A stretch of 64,000 nt of DNA. Source: Mycobacterium deserti (lineage in GTDB: Bacteria; Actinomycetota; Actinomycetes; Mycobacteriales; Mycobacteriaceae). The position numbers and the translations under genes were made by a program. The notes beneath the pieces are model-generated. The model was given only the letters and a program-made list of their open reading frames with translations. It ran no database searches and was not told the origin of the DNA. The stretch is from assembly GCF_025345615.1 (NCBI RefSeq), contig NZ_JAODWD010000006.1, positions 124,001 to 188,000 on the forward strand. The letters are read 5' to 3'. Shown here in pieces: positions 42,461 to 50,238 of the stretch; position 1 is the stretch's first letter; the number at the start of each line of letters is the position of its first letter.

Positions 42461-43545
42461 CGTGCCAATTCTTTTCGGATGATCGCGACGAAGTCGTCGA
42501 CGTCGTCTTCTGTGGTGTCCCACGACGTCATCCAGCGCACCTCGCCCCGCGTGCGATCCCAGTCGTAGAACCGGACCTGCTCGCGGATGCGGTCGGCCGC
42601 GTCCGTCGGCAGCGTGGCGAAAACCGCGTTCGCCGGACTGTCCTGGCTGAATGCGAGACCGGGAAGTGTGCCGTCGGCGATTCCCGCCTCGAGCGCCGAG
42701 CGCAGGCGTCGGGTCATGGCGTTCGCGTGCGCCGCGGTGCGGATGCCGATGTCGTCGTCGAACAACGCGAGGAACTGCGCCGACGCGAACCGCATCTTCG
42801 AAGACAACTGCATCGTCATCTTCCGCAGGTACGCCAGCCCGGTCGTTCGTTGCGGCGCGAGGACCACCACCGCCTCCGCGCCGAGCAGCCCGTTCTTCGT
42901 CCCACCCAGGCTGAGGATGTCGACGCCGGCGTCGGTGGTGAACTCGCGCAACGGGACACCGAGCGCCGCGGCGGCGTTCCACACCCGTGCGCCGTCCATG
43001 TGCACAGCCATGTCCCGGGCGTGCGCGAAGTCGGCGATGGCCCGTACTTCGTCGGCTGTGTACAACGTGCCCAACTCCGTTGTCTGAGTGATGCTCACGG
43101 CGAGCGGCTGGGCCCGGTGCTCGTCGCCCCAACCCCACGCCTCGCGCGCCACCAGCTCCGGGGTCAGCTTGCCGTGAGGCGTCGGCACGGTGAGCAGCTT
43201 GATGCCGGTCATCCGTTCGGGGGCTCCGGCTTCGTCGGTGTGGATGTGAGCGGTCGCCGCCGTGATCACCGCGCCCCAGCGTGGCAGCACGCTGGTCAAC
43301 GAGACGACGTTCGCGCCCGTGCCGTTGAACACCGGGAACACTTCCGTCTGCGGGCCGAAGTGCTCGCGAATCACCTCACGCAGGCGGGCGGTGTAGACGT
43401 CGGCGCCGTACGCGACCTGATGGCCGCCGTTTGCCACCGTGATCGCATCGAGCACGGCGGGGTGCACACCGGCGTAGTTGTCGCTCGCGAACGTGCGCCG
43501 GTCGGGGTCATGGAGTCGGTGGGTCACCTGGGGTCGGCCGCACAC
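42457..43545 (-). CDS. Low-specificity L-threonine aldolase family protein (beta-eliminating lyase)
   Basis: A 362-residue PLP enzyme of the fold I aldolase group. SDNYAGVHPAVLDAI opens the protein, HIHTDEAGAPE and DGARVWNAAAALGV (Asp184) form the cofactor pocket, and Lys217 in LGGTKNGLLGAEAVV is the Schiff-base lysine. It cleaves L-threonine or allo-threonine to glycine and acetaldehyde. The GTG at 43545 is used; a GTG six codons later (43527) fits the family start equally well. Its stop overlaps the stop of the convergent hydrolase remnant. Confidence 0.9.
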   Translation of the reverse strand: MCGRPQVTHRLHDPDRRTFASDNYAGVHPAVLDAITVANGGHQVAYGADVYTARLREVIREHFGPQTEVFPVFNGTGANVVSLTSVLPRWGAVITAATAHIHTDEAGAPERMTGIKLLTVPTPHGKLTPELVAREAWGWGDEHRAQPLAVSITQTTELGTLYTADEVRAIADFAHARDMAVHMDGARVWNAAAALGVPLREFTTDAGVDILSLGGTKNGLLGAEAVVVLAPQRTTGLAYLRKMTMQLSSKMRFASAQFLALFDDDIGIRTAAHANAMTRRLRSALEAGIADGTLPGLAFSQDSPANAVFATLPTDAADRIREQVRFYDWDRTRGEVRWMTSWDTTEDDVDDFVAIIRKELAR

Positions 43546-43688
43546 GAGACATCGACGCGGGCCGCCGCGACATCATTCACCCAGCGAAGCTAACGCACAC
43601 ATCCTCGGCGGGGACGCCGCACGCCGACAAACGACGCTGGTGGGATCTGCCATTTCGCGCGGTCGCCTTTCGATCGGGTGGGCCGAGC

Positions 43689-45674
43689 TCATGCCGGTTC
43701 GGACACACATCTGCGCCACGTGATCGGACCCACGACACCGTCGACCTCGACGCCTTCACTGATCTGGAACTCCCGCACCGCCTGCTCGGTGATCGGGCCG
43801 AAGTCGCCGTCGACATCGATCGGATCGGCCTGGCGAAGATTCATGCGGACCTGTACGCCCTTGACGGCCTCACCGACGTCGCCCCGGCGGACCGTGGTGA
43901 ACAATCGCGACCAGGTGACGGGCCCAACGATGCCGTCGATGGTGATGCCCTGGTTGCCCTGGAATCGACGAACCGCCTGCTCGGTGATCGGGCCGAAATC
44001 GCCGTCGACGAAGAGGTCGAACCGTCTTGCGCGCAGCAGATGCTGCAGGATCCTGACGAACGGACCGTCGTCGCCGCGGCTCAGCTCGACGATCTCGAGC
44101 TGCTTTTCGGGCTCGTCCCCGAGCGGATTGAGCAAGTCGGATCGGCCCTCGAACGCGAACAGCAGCAGGTCCACCATTCGGAAGGTGAAAGCGTTAGGCC
44201 CCAGATCGGGACGCCAGTGCGGGTCACGCACGATGGAGTGCGCGCTGCCTTCCATGGCCCGATGGAAGACCTCGGCCACGATGCGGCCCCCCACGCCGGT
44301 GAGCCGACCGCCGTTGAGTTCGGCCTCCCGCAGGATGTAAGGCCACAGGGGCGTGTTGGCTGACAACTCGGTGCGCAAATTCGCGGACAGTCCGGCGAAG
44401 TCGACACCTCCGCTGCCAGTGATGACCTCGTCTTCGGTGAGTTCGGTGACACCCGTGAGTGTCGCCATCTGCTGACCGCTGGCGAGCTTGACCATGCTGC
44501 CCCGGATGAGGTTGCGGAACGCGAGATTGGCGTGCAGCGGCGGAAATTGCGCGTCTGGTGGACCGAATGAGCCTGCAGGCAGGGTGGCGAGCGGATCAGT
44601 GAGCCGGGTGTCGATCGTGCGCGCCCTATTGAACTTGCCCGGCGCTACCACCAGGTCGGGACGCCCGGCTTCGGCGAAGTCGTACAGCCGGCGGAAGTCG
44701 GCGATCCAGTTGGAGGGCAACGGGTCCGCGGCCGATAGGTCACCACTGGTGCCCGAGAATCCGAACAACAGCGAAAGGAATGCGCTTCCATTGTCGAAGA
44801 ACCGATTCCAGCTGTACGTGTCACGAATCATGCTGTGCCCGAGACGAAATGCCGCGACTGAGAACTCGATCGGCATGGTGGGCGAGTCGCCCGGAGCCGG
44901 TGACGTCTCGAAGAGAGTGCGGCCGTTGGCGAAGACGTCCTCGACGATTCCCGGGTCGACGATCCGGGGAAGATAGTCCTGTCGCAGCATCCATTGGTAG
45001 TGCTTCACGACGCGCTCGCGCGCTGCATCGAACATCGTCGCGACCGGTCCCGGGGCAATCGTGTCGACCACCCGGTTGTGGAACCTGATGAAGGCGAGAT
45101 GGGTCTGGGCTACCGCCAGGTTCTCGTCGTTGCGGTGATCGGGTATCAGTGCGAGGCGCTGCTGAGGCTCCCGAGGGAGATCGTGGCCGTCGAAGGCGGG
45201 CAGAAAGCCGTCGAGCGCGCCCGTGCGCCCCATCTTCAAATGCAGGCCATCGGTGTAGAAGTGCGGCTCGTCGGCCGGGCCACGGCCGTAGAGCGAGTCG
45301 AGATCGAGTGCCGGTGAACGGCCTTGGATGAGTTCGTCGACGGTCACCTCCGATCCGAGCGCCGCCTGCGTCTTGTCCATCGTCAGGTCGTGGTCGACGA
45401 ACTGACCAAGGTAGGTGAACCCGGCGGGAATGTCGCCGTCGCTGTCCGGTGCTACGGCGGTGATCGCCTCGGACACCGCCGACATGAGTTCTGCACTGGT
45501 AGGCGCACCCTGTGGCCCGATGCGCGAGAACCGGAATTGCCTGAGCTCATCGGCTTCAGACAGGCGCGGTGTAGGGCTCATCGCGTCGTCTGAAGCCGCG
45601 GACCGCGCCGCTGTGTCCGGCGAGAGCACGCCCTCCCCGGCGACGAAGAATTGCTGCCTGCCATGTCGCGTCAC
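43689..45674 (-). CDS. Animal-type haem peroxidase with two C-terminal peptidoglycan-binding repeats
   Basis: The 661-residue protein has a haem peroxidase domain of the An_peroxidase family (about 30-520): distal His95 in LGQFVDHDLTMD with the adjacent Asp, the DHRNDENLAVAQTHLAFIRFHN stretch, and proximal His280 in FRLGHSMIRD. Two PG_binding_1-like repeats follow (about 528-590 and 598-655), each with DGDFGPITEQAVR-F and VDG(I/V)VGP(V/I)TW. No Sec signal is evident. Related enzymes use peroxide to make hypohalous acid or oxidise phenols or fatty acids. The start GTG follows GAGGGGGG. The repeats suggest cell-wall binding, although an export signal is not seen. Confidence 0.9.
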   Translation of the reverse strand: MTRHGRQQFFVAGEGVLSPDTAARSAASDDAMSPTPRLSEADELRQFRFSRIGPQGAPTSAELMSAVSEAITAVAPDSDGDIPAGFTYLGQFVDHDLTMDKTQAALGSEVTVDELIQGRSPALDLDSLYGRGPADEPHFYTDGLHLKMGRTGALDGFLPAFDGHDLPREPQQRLALIPDHRNDENLAVAQTHLAFIRFHNRVVDTIAPGPVATMFDAARERVVKHYQWMLRQDYLPRIVDPGIVEDVFANGRTLFETSPAPGDSPTMPIEFSVAAFRLGHSMIRDTYSWNRFFDNGSAFLSLLFGFSGTSGDLSAADPLPSNWIADFRRLYDFAEAGRPDLVVAPGKFNRARTIDTRLTDPLATLPAGSFGPPDAQFPPLHANLAFRNLIRGSMVKLASGQQMATLTGVTELTEDEVITGSGGVDFAGLSANLRTELSANTPLWPYILREAELNGGRLTGVGGRIVAEVFHRAMEGSAHSIVRDPHWRPDLGPNAFTFRMVDLLLFAFEGRSDLLNPLGDEPEKQLEIVELSRGDDGPFVRILQHLLRARRFDLFVDGDFGPITEQAVRRFQGNQGITIDGIVGPVTWSRLFTTVRRGDVGEAVKGVQVRMNLRQADPIDVDGDFGPITEQAVREFQISEGVEVDGVVGPITWRRCVSEPA

Positions 45675-45778
45675 TGCTGCCCCCCTCGTGTGTTCTTGCA
45701 CGTGAGGACAGTCAACTGCCGAGGAGGGGGAGGTGTCGTGAGTACTGCACTACCTGAATCCGGACAGCTGACCGCGCC

Positions 45779-46462
45779 CTATGCTTGCGCAGGCGCGGAC
45801 AGTTGAGCCTTGACGGCTCGCGACAGGTCGTCGGCCAGGACTTCGGTCTGGCCGGCGAACACGCCGTCGAGCGCAAGACCGGCGACGAAGCCCGGATCGA
45901 TCTTCTTGTCGGCAGGGATGTAGCTGACCATGTCGGTGTCCATATAGCCGACGTGCAGGGCGGTGACCTGAATACCTCTCGGCGCCAGCTCTTCTCGCAC
46001 AGCGTCCGTCAACGCCCAGCCCGCGGCCTTGGCTGCCGAGTAGGCGCCGCTGGTCTGAGGATGCAGCCACGACAGGACCGAGAGCACGTTGAGCATCGCG
46101 CCGCCGCCGTTGCGTTCGATGACCGGCGCGAACGCACGGACGACGTTGAGAGTGCCGAAGTAGTGGGTCTCCATCTCGAGTCGGATGTCGTCAATCGGAC
46201 CGTCGACCAGTGTTGCGCGGGTTGACACGCCCGCGTTGTTCACTACGAGGTTGACGTCACCGGCCTGCTGGGCGGCCAGACGCACCGACTCGGGGTCGGT
46301 GATGTCGAGTTGCAGCGGAACCACACCTGGCAGATCGATGGATTCGGGACGACGGGCTGCCGCGTACACCTTCGCGCCGCGGGCCAGAAGCTCTTCGGCG
46401 AACCGCCGTCCAAGCCCCCTGTTCGCGCCGGTGACCAGTGCGGTGATGTGTTCGGCGTTCAT
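45779..46462 (-). CDS. Short-chain dehydrogenase/reductase
   Basis: A 227-residue SDR from an ATG after AAGGAGG. It has VTGANRGLGRRFAEEL (cofactor loop), DLVVNNAG-type segment read as LVVNNAGVSTRA, and the catalytic Ser/Tyr/Lys in LSVLSWLHPQTSGAYSAAK. It lacks the longer C-terminal substrate loop of many SDRs and is near the short end of the family. It is divergent from the NUDIX gene and lies about 100 bases upstream of the peroxidase gene on the same strand. Substrate unknown. Confidence 0.88.
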   Translation of the reverse strand: MNAEHITALVTGANRGLGRRFAEELLARGAKVYAAARRPESIDLPGVVPLQLDITDPESVRLAAQQAGDVNLVVNNAGVSTRATLVDGPIDDIRLEMETHYFGTLNVVRAFAPVIERNGGGAMLNVLSVLSWLHPQTSGAYSAAKAAGWALTDAVREELAPRGIQVTALHVGYMDTDMVSYIPADKKIDPGFVAGLALDGVFAGQTEVLADDLSRAVKAQLSAPAQA

Positions 46463-46561
46463 GTCACGCCTCCTTCTGTCTGAGATATCGGCAGCAACGC
46501 CAACTCCGGCCAAAAGAGTCCCGCATGCCGGCCGGCTCACGGGCGTGATTGATTAGATGTC

Positions 46562-47278
46562 GTGACGATCACGTATGACGACGCGCTGTGCGAGCGGTTC
46601 CGGGCGAACCTGGAGGTCCATCGACGCCGCGTCGCCATCGACCCGACGAAGCGGCACGCCGCCGTCGCTGTGGTCATCGTCGACTCCGAGCTCGGCGAGG
46701 ACCGCGTGGACCCGGCCCCGGTCGACGACTGGATTGCGGGCCGGCCGATGGAGGCGGGTCTCGACGGCCGCATGGTCGACGTGTCGGGCGGCGCCGCGTT
46801 CCTGCTGTGCCGCCGGGCTTCCCGGCTCAATTCGCACGCCGCCCAGTGGGCGCTGCCCGGTGGTCGGCTCGATGCGGGAGAGACGGCGGTCGACGCCGCG
46901 TTACGCGAACTGGACGAAGAGGTGGGCGTGCGGCTGCCGGAGTCGTCGGTGCTGGGCCTGCTCGACGACTACCCGACCCGGTCGGGCTACGTGATCACCC
47001 CGGTGGTCATCTGGGGCGGTGGCCGATTGGATCCGCGTCCGTCGCCCGCCGAGGTGGTGGCGGTCTACCGCGTCGGACTGCACCAGCTTCAGCGCGACGA
47101 TTCGCCGCGCTACATCACCATTCCGGAAAGCCCCCGCCCGGTCGTGCAGATTCCGTTGGGCAACGACCTCATTCACGCGCCGACGGGCGCCGTGCTCTTG
47201 CAGTTGCGGTGGCTGTGCCTGGAGGGCCGTCACGACCCGGTCGACGAACTCGAACAACCCGTGTTCGCCTGGCAGTGA
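46562..47278 (+). CDS. NUDIX hydrolase
   Basis: The 238-residue protein holds a complete Nudix box at about 101-123: it starts GRLDAGETAVDAALRELDEE and continues VGV, with all the metal-binding Glu residues present. About 100 residues precede the box, starting VTITYDDALCERFRANLEVH, as in CoA-diphosphatase-like (NudL) proteins. Nudix enzymes cleave nucleoside diphosphates linked to other groups; CoA or NADH is plausible. GTG start. Converges on an NTF2-like gene. Confidence 0.88.
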   Translation: MTITYDDALCERFRANLEVHRRRVAIDPTKRHAAVAVVIVDSELGEDRVDPAPVDDWIAGRPMEAGLDGRMVDVSGGAAFLLCRRASRLNSHAAQWALPGGRLDAGETAVDAALRELDEEVGVRLPESSVLGLLDDYPTRSGYVITPVVIWGGGRLDPRPSPAEVVAVYRVGLHQLQRDDSPRYITIPESPRPVVQIPLGNDLIHAPTGAVLLQLRWLCLEGRHDPVDELEQPVFAWQ

Positions 47279-47285
47279 CACCGAG

Positions 47286-47687
47286 CTAGGTGGACAGTGC
47301 GCTGCGCTTCTCAGCCGACAGAAATGAGGCGGTGTCGTAGTACGTGCGGAACGAGTCGATGCCCTGCTCGCTGCCCTCGAGGACGCTCACGCCGTCGTAA
47401 CGGAACTCCGTGCCGTCGCGCAGTGTTCCTTCGGACGTCCACTCGAGGTAGGCCACGCCGTCGTCGGTCACGGTGTGACTGAAGGACGCCTCGATCGAGT
47501 CGAACACCTCGCGGTAATGCTGCCAGAATGTGCGCGCGCCGTCCTTGCCGTGCTGCCCGTGCGGTAACCCGGCCTTTGTCAGGCTGGCGTCGTCGCCGAA
47601 CAGTTCGACCAGGGGTTCGACGTCCCTGTTCTCGTGCAATTCACCCAGCGCGGCCTTGAACCGCTTCGTCACGTCGTGCATGGACAT
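47286..47687 (-). CDS. SnoaL-like/NTF2-fold protein
   Basis: A 133-residue NTF2-fold protein. VTKRFKAALGELHENRDVEPLVELF and the strand pattern GTEFRYDGVSVLEGSEQGIDSF are typical of SnoaL_2 proteins. A second in-frame Met two codons later could be the start. It lies 34 bases downstream of the sucraseferredoxin-like gene on the same strand, so it may be the last gene of the peptide/JmjC/ferredoxin operon. Cytosolic; function unknown. Confidence 0.78.
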   Translation of the reverse strand: MSMHDVTKRFKAALGELHENRDVEPLVELFGDDASLTKAGLPHGQHGKDGARTFWQHYREVFDSIEASFSHTVTDDGVAYLEWTSEGTLRDGTEFRYDGVSVLEGSEQGIDSFRTYYDTASFLSAEKRSALST

Positions 47688-47721
47688 CGCTTACCCGTGC
47701 CACCGCCGACTACACCGACTG

Positions 47722-48609
47722 TCATTCCGACGTCATATTTGCCAACGTGAACACCCGCACCCGGCCCTCGACTTTCGCGGAGCACTGCGACTGCAGCGGA
47801 TCGGAGAGTGCCTCGTGCAGGACGACCTCGACGGGCCCGGAGTGGCCGTCCAGGCGCACCCGGATCTCGTGGTCGCCGCGCTCGACGTCGAGCGGATGCA
47901 GCGCGTCGATGCGGTCCTCGCCGGTGGCCTCGCGCACGAAATACTGCGCGGCCTGAACGGCATGCGGCAGCGAGGTGCGCCCGCGAAGGAACCTGTTGTC
48001 GAGCCGCCCGTCGAGGTAGCGCCGCACAAGGTCCGGCGAGTCGGCGGAGTCCACCCGGCCGTAGCAGAGACCCTCCGGCAGGATGAGCATCGTCGCTGCG
48101 AACCGGTCTCCGCCCAGGTGCGAACACTCCCAAGTGAATTCGGGGTAGGCAGCGGCGATCGCCTGGCAGGCGCTGCGTCCCCGAACCGCGCAACACTGAT
48201 CGTGCTTGCCATGCGCGCAGATGGCCACCAGCGGGTCGGTCGTCAGCTCGCCGTCACTGCCGTCGAGGTTGAGATCCAGTAACTCGCCGGGGGCGTCGAC
48301 CTCGCCGCGGTACAGCGCCTCGCTGCCGACGTCAGCGTGGGCGATGAACCACCGCCATCGGGGAACGTCGGGCCTGCGGCCGGGGCGCCGGATCGCCGCG
48401 ATGCGCATCTTGGCCGCCTCGACCCGGCGGACGATCGCACGTCCCAGTTGCGGATCGATGCACGACGGCGACTGCAGAAACGCCGAAGGTCCCCAGCCGC
48501 CGGACATTTCGACCAGCACCCAGGATGACCCCGCCGACGCTGTGCCGTACATCGGATCACCCCGGGCCAGCGACTGGTCGCTGCACGGCGCCCGCTTCGC
48601 AACCGTCAT
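47722..48609 (-). CDS. Sucraseferredoxin-like thioredoxin-fold [2Fe-2S] protein
   Basis: The 295-residue protein is of the Suc_Fer-like family. It has CSDQSLARGDPMYGTAS at the start, IPxRAI-type core read as LGRAIVRRVEAAK, and the cluster region CAHGKHDQCCAVRGR (Cys131, 139 and 140), then WECSHLGGDRFAATMLILPEG (Cys162 and His164), the ligands for a thioredoxin-like [2Fe-2S] centre. It would move one electron at a time in the cytosol. The ATG overlaps the stop of the JmjC gene by ATGA, which implies a functional link. The partner reductase is not adjacent. Confidence 0.85.
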   Translation of the reverse strand: MTVAKRAPCSDQSLARGDPMYGTASAGSSWVLVEMSGGWGPSAFLQSPSCIDPQLGRAIVRRVEAAKMRIAAIRRPGRRPDVPRWRWFIAHADVGSEALYRGEVDAPGELLDLNLDGSDGELTTDPLVAICAHGKHDQCCAVRGRSACQAIAAAYPEFTWECSHLGGDRFAATMLILPEGLCYGRVDSADSPDLVRRYLDGRLDNRFLRGRTSLPHAVQAAQYFVREATGEDRIDALHPLDVERGDHEIRVRLDGHSGPVEVVLHEALSDPLQSQCSAKVEGRVRVFTLANMTSE

Positions 48610-49814
48610 GCGTCGACAGGTACCACGACGGCCTCGCGAAGAAGTCTGCGGATCAGCACCGCCGCGTCGGCGCGATCCAGACCGGGCAAGGTACCCGCCT
48701 GTGCGACCTGCCCGCGGTGCAGCGTCTCCACCGCATCCGAGCACGACTGCGGAAACGTCATCGTCTTGTCCGGTAGCCGCAGCACGACGCGGCCGCCGGT
48801 GTGTTCGACGCTTGCAATGAGTCCGTGCCGCCAGCGCACGGTCGCGGCGCTGGCGTCCTCGGCCGCGGCAAGCGAAGCCAGCGGCCGCACCGGAACCGGT
48901 CGCGTCCGCTCGGCGAAGCGGTCCGACAGCTGCGCGGCGGCTCCGGCGCTGAGTGTCGACGCGTCGTCGCGCAACGACTCGACCATTTGCGCCATCACCT
49001 TCGTTACGGCCGCGATCGTCTCATCCCGGTCGGTCGGGTCGGATCCAAGGGGAAGCGACTCGCGGAACGTGCGCACGCCCGCCAACTGGTCGACGACCGC
49101 GCGCGCGACGTCGACTCCGGTCAACGCCGAGACGCCGACGGTCAAATGGACCGACGTCGTGTCCAAGGCCACCGCCGCGTGCACCCAACCGCGCGGCAGA
49201 TACAGCGCGTCGCCCGCCGAGAGCACGGTGTCGAGCACCGGCTCACCGGTGATCCGATCCGCGATGGCCGAGCGGTGCTGGGTCCACGGCTGCGACGGCA
49301 GGGGATGGTCGTGCACCGGCTCGTGCACGATCCAGCGCTTCTGCCCGCACACCTGCAGGACGAACACATCGTGCACGTCGTAGTGATGGTCGAAGCCACG
49401 GTTGCCGGGTGGGGTGATGTAGGCGTTCGTTTGGACCGGATGGCCGAGGTCGTCGACGGCCTGTCGGACGAAGTCGACAAGCGGCGGCCACAGCCGATGT
49501 AGTCCCTGGAGCACAATCGTTGCGCCAGAGGAGAATTGGCTGAGCACCTTGGCGGAATCCACTTGGTCGGGCATCTCCGCCCCGAAGCCGGCAGGCCCGA
49601 GATAGCAGTCACGGGGCAGGACGTCGCCCTCGCGTGCGAGCCGGATGAACGGCGCGCGTACCCCGCGTTCGGCGATCAACTCGTCGACCGTCTCCGGTGA
49701 GAGCAGATCGCTGAAGTCGCGGGGCAGCGCGTCCGCGCGGCTGAGCATCGGCTTGCGGCCCCAGTACTCGTCGGCGAACGTCCGAGCATCGGTCGCGATG
49801 CAGCGGCTCAGCAT
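48606..49814 (-). CDS. JmjC/cupin_4-type Fe(II)/2-oxoglutarate oxygenase, candidate peptide hydroxylase
   Basis: A 402-residue protein of the ribosomal-oxygenase (ROX/YcfD-like) JmjC class. The iron triad is His144-Tyr-Asp146 in DHHYDVHDVFVLQV and His212 in LYLPRGWVHAAV, with GQKRW following as the usual strand. About 170 C-terminal residues form the winged/dimer region. Known ROX enzymes hydroxylate His or Arg of ribosomal proteins. Here the start lies 10 bases after the stop of a repeat peptide gene and the stop overlaps a ferredoxin gene. No ribosome binding site is visible before its ATG, so it probably depends on translation of the peptide. Peptide modification is inferred. Confidence 0.88.
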   Translation of the reverse strand: MLSRCIATDARTFADEYWGRKPMLSRADALPRDFSDLLSPETVDELIAERGVRAPFIRLAREGDVLPRDCYLGPAGFGAEMPDQVDSAKVLSQFSSGATIVLQGLHRLWPPLVDFVRQAVDDLGHPVQTNAYITPPGNRGFDHHYDVHDVFVLQVCGQKRWIVHEPVHDHPLPSQPWTQHRSAIADRITGEPVLDTVLSAGDALYLPRGWVHAAVALDTTSVHLTVGVSALTGVDVARAVVDQLAGVRTFRESLPLGSDPTDRDETIAAVTKVMAQMVESLRDDASTLSAGAAAQLSDRFAERTRPVPVRPLASLAAAEDASAATVRWRHGLIASVEHTGGRVVLRLPDKTMTFPQSCSDAVETLHRGQVAQAGTLPGLDRADAAVLIRRLLREAVVVPVDA

Positions 49815-49824
49815 CGAGGTGTGG

Positions 49825-50073
49825 TCAGGCCGTTCCGTCGGCGCCGCCGTCATGGCCCTCGGGATTGGAGCCGCCGTCGGCGGTGCCTTCACCGCCTGCG
49901 GTTCCGTCGGCGCCGCCATCGTGGCCGTCAGGGTTCGAGCCGCCGTCGGCGGTGCCTTCACCGCCTGCGGTTCCGTCGGCGCCGCCATCGTGGCCCTCGG
50001 GATTCGAGCCCCCGTCTGCCGTGCCTTCTCCTGCGCCACCTGATGTGGTGATGTCGTCATCATCGAGTGCCAT
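49825..50073 (-). CDS. Repeat peptide, candidate substrate/precursor of the JmjC oxygenase
   Basis: An 82-residue peptide with a short leader (MALDDDDITTSGGA) and three copies of a 23-residue unit whose core is DGGSNPEGHDGGADGTA, joined by GGEGTA (AGEGTA in the first copy, NPDG in the second). It has only Gly, Asp, Ala, Thr, Glu, His, Asn, Ser and Pro apart from three leader residues, so it is soluble and disordered. Start ATG follows AAAGGGAG by about six bases. The copies are almost identical in DNA, with a 69-bp period. It lies 10 bases before the JmjC gene. Precursor role and metal binding are inferences. Confidence 0.72.
   Translation of the reverse strand: MALDDDDITTSGGAGEGTADGGSNPEGHDGGADGTAGGEGTADGGSNPDGHDGGADGTAGGEGTADGGSNPEGHDGGADGTA
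49868..50005. repeat. 69-bp tandem repeat encoding the peptide units
   Basis: Two near-identical 69-bp units (49868-49936 and 49937-50005) differ at only a few positions; flanking sequence on both sides is a diverged partial copy. The unit is a multiple of three, so copy-number changes keep the reading frame. Confidence 0.75.
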
Positions 50074-50238
50074 GTCGGCTCCCTTTCTCCGCGGTTACGG
50101 GTTGCAGAGTTGCCCCGCATCGCCTGACTGAAACGGATTCGCCCGACGCACGCAGCGGAAACGGGCTTCTCCAATTCGGGTAGGCATTATCACTGAATGC
50201 GGGTTCGCCTCTCCGATTACGAGAGTACGTTTCTGCTC

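Noticed and set aside
49868..50005. CRISPR array
   Set aside because: Only two full 69-bp units, contiguous without spacers and in a coding frame. No Cas genes are present.
49865..50131. Plus-strand proline/serine-rich repeat frame (PSAVPSPPAVPSAPP style) across the repeat array
   Set aside because: It is the antisense of the peptide gene. The minus-strand frame has a good AAAGGGAG site, a short leader and a 10-base link to the JmjC gene; the plus-strand frame has no ribosome binding site and overlaps no operon.
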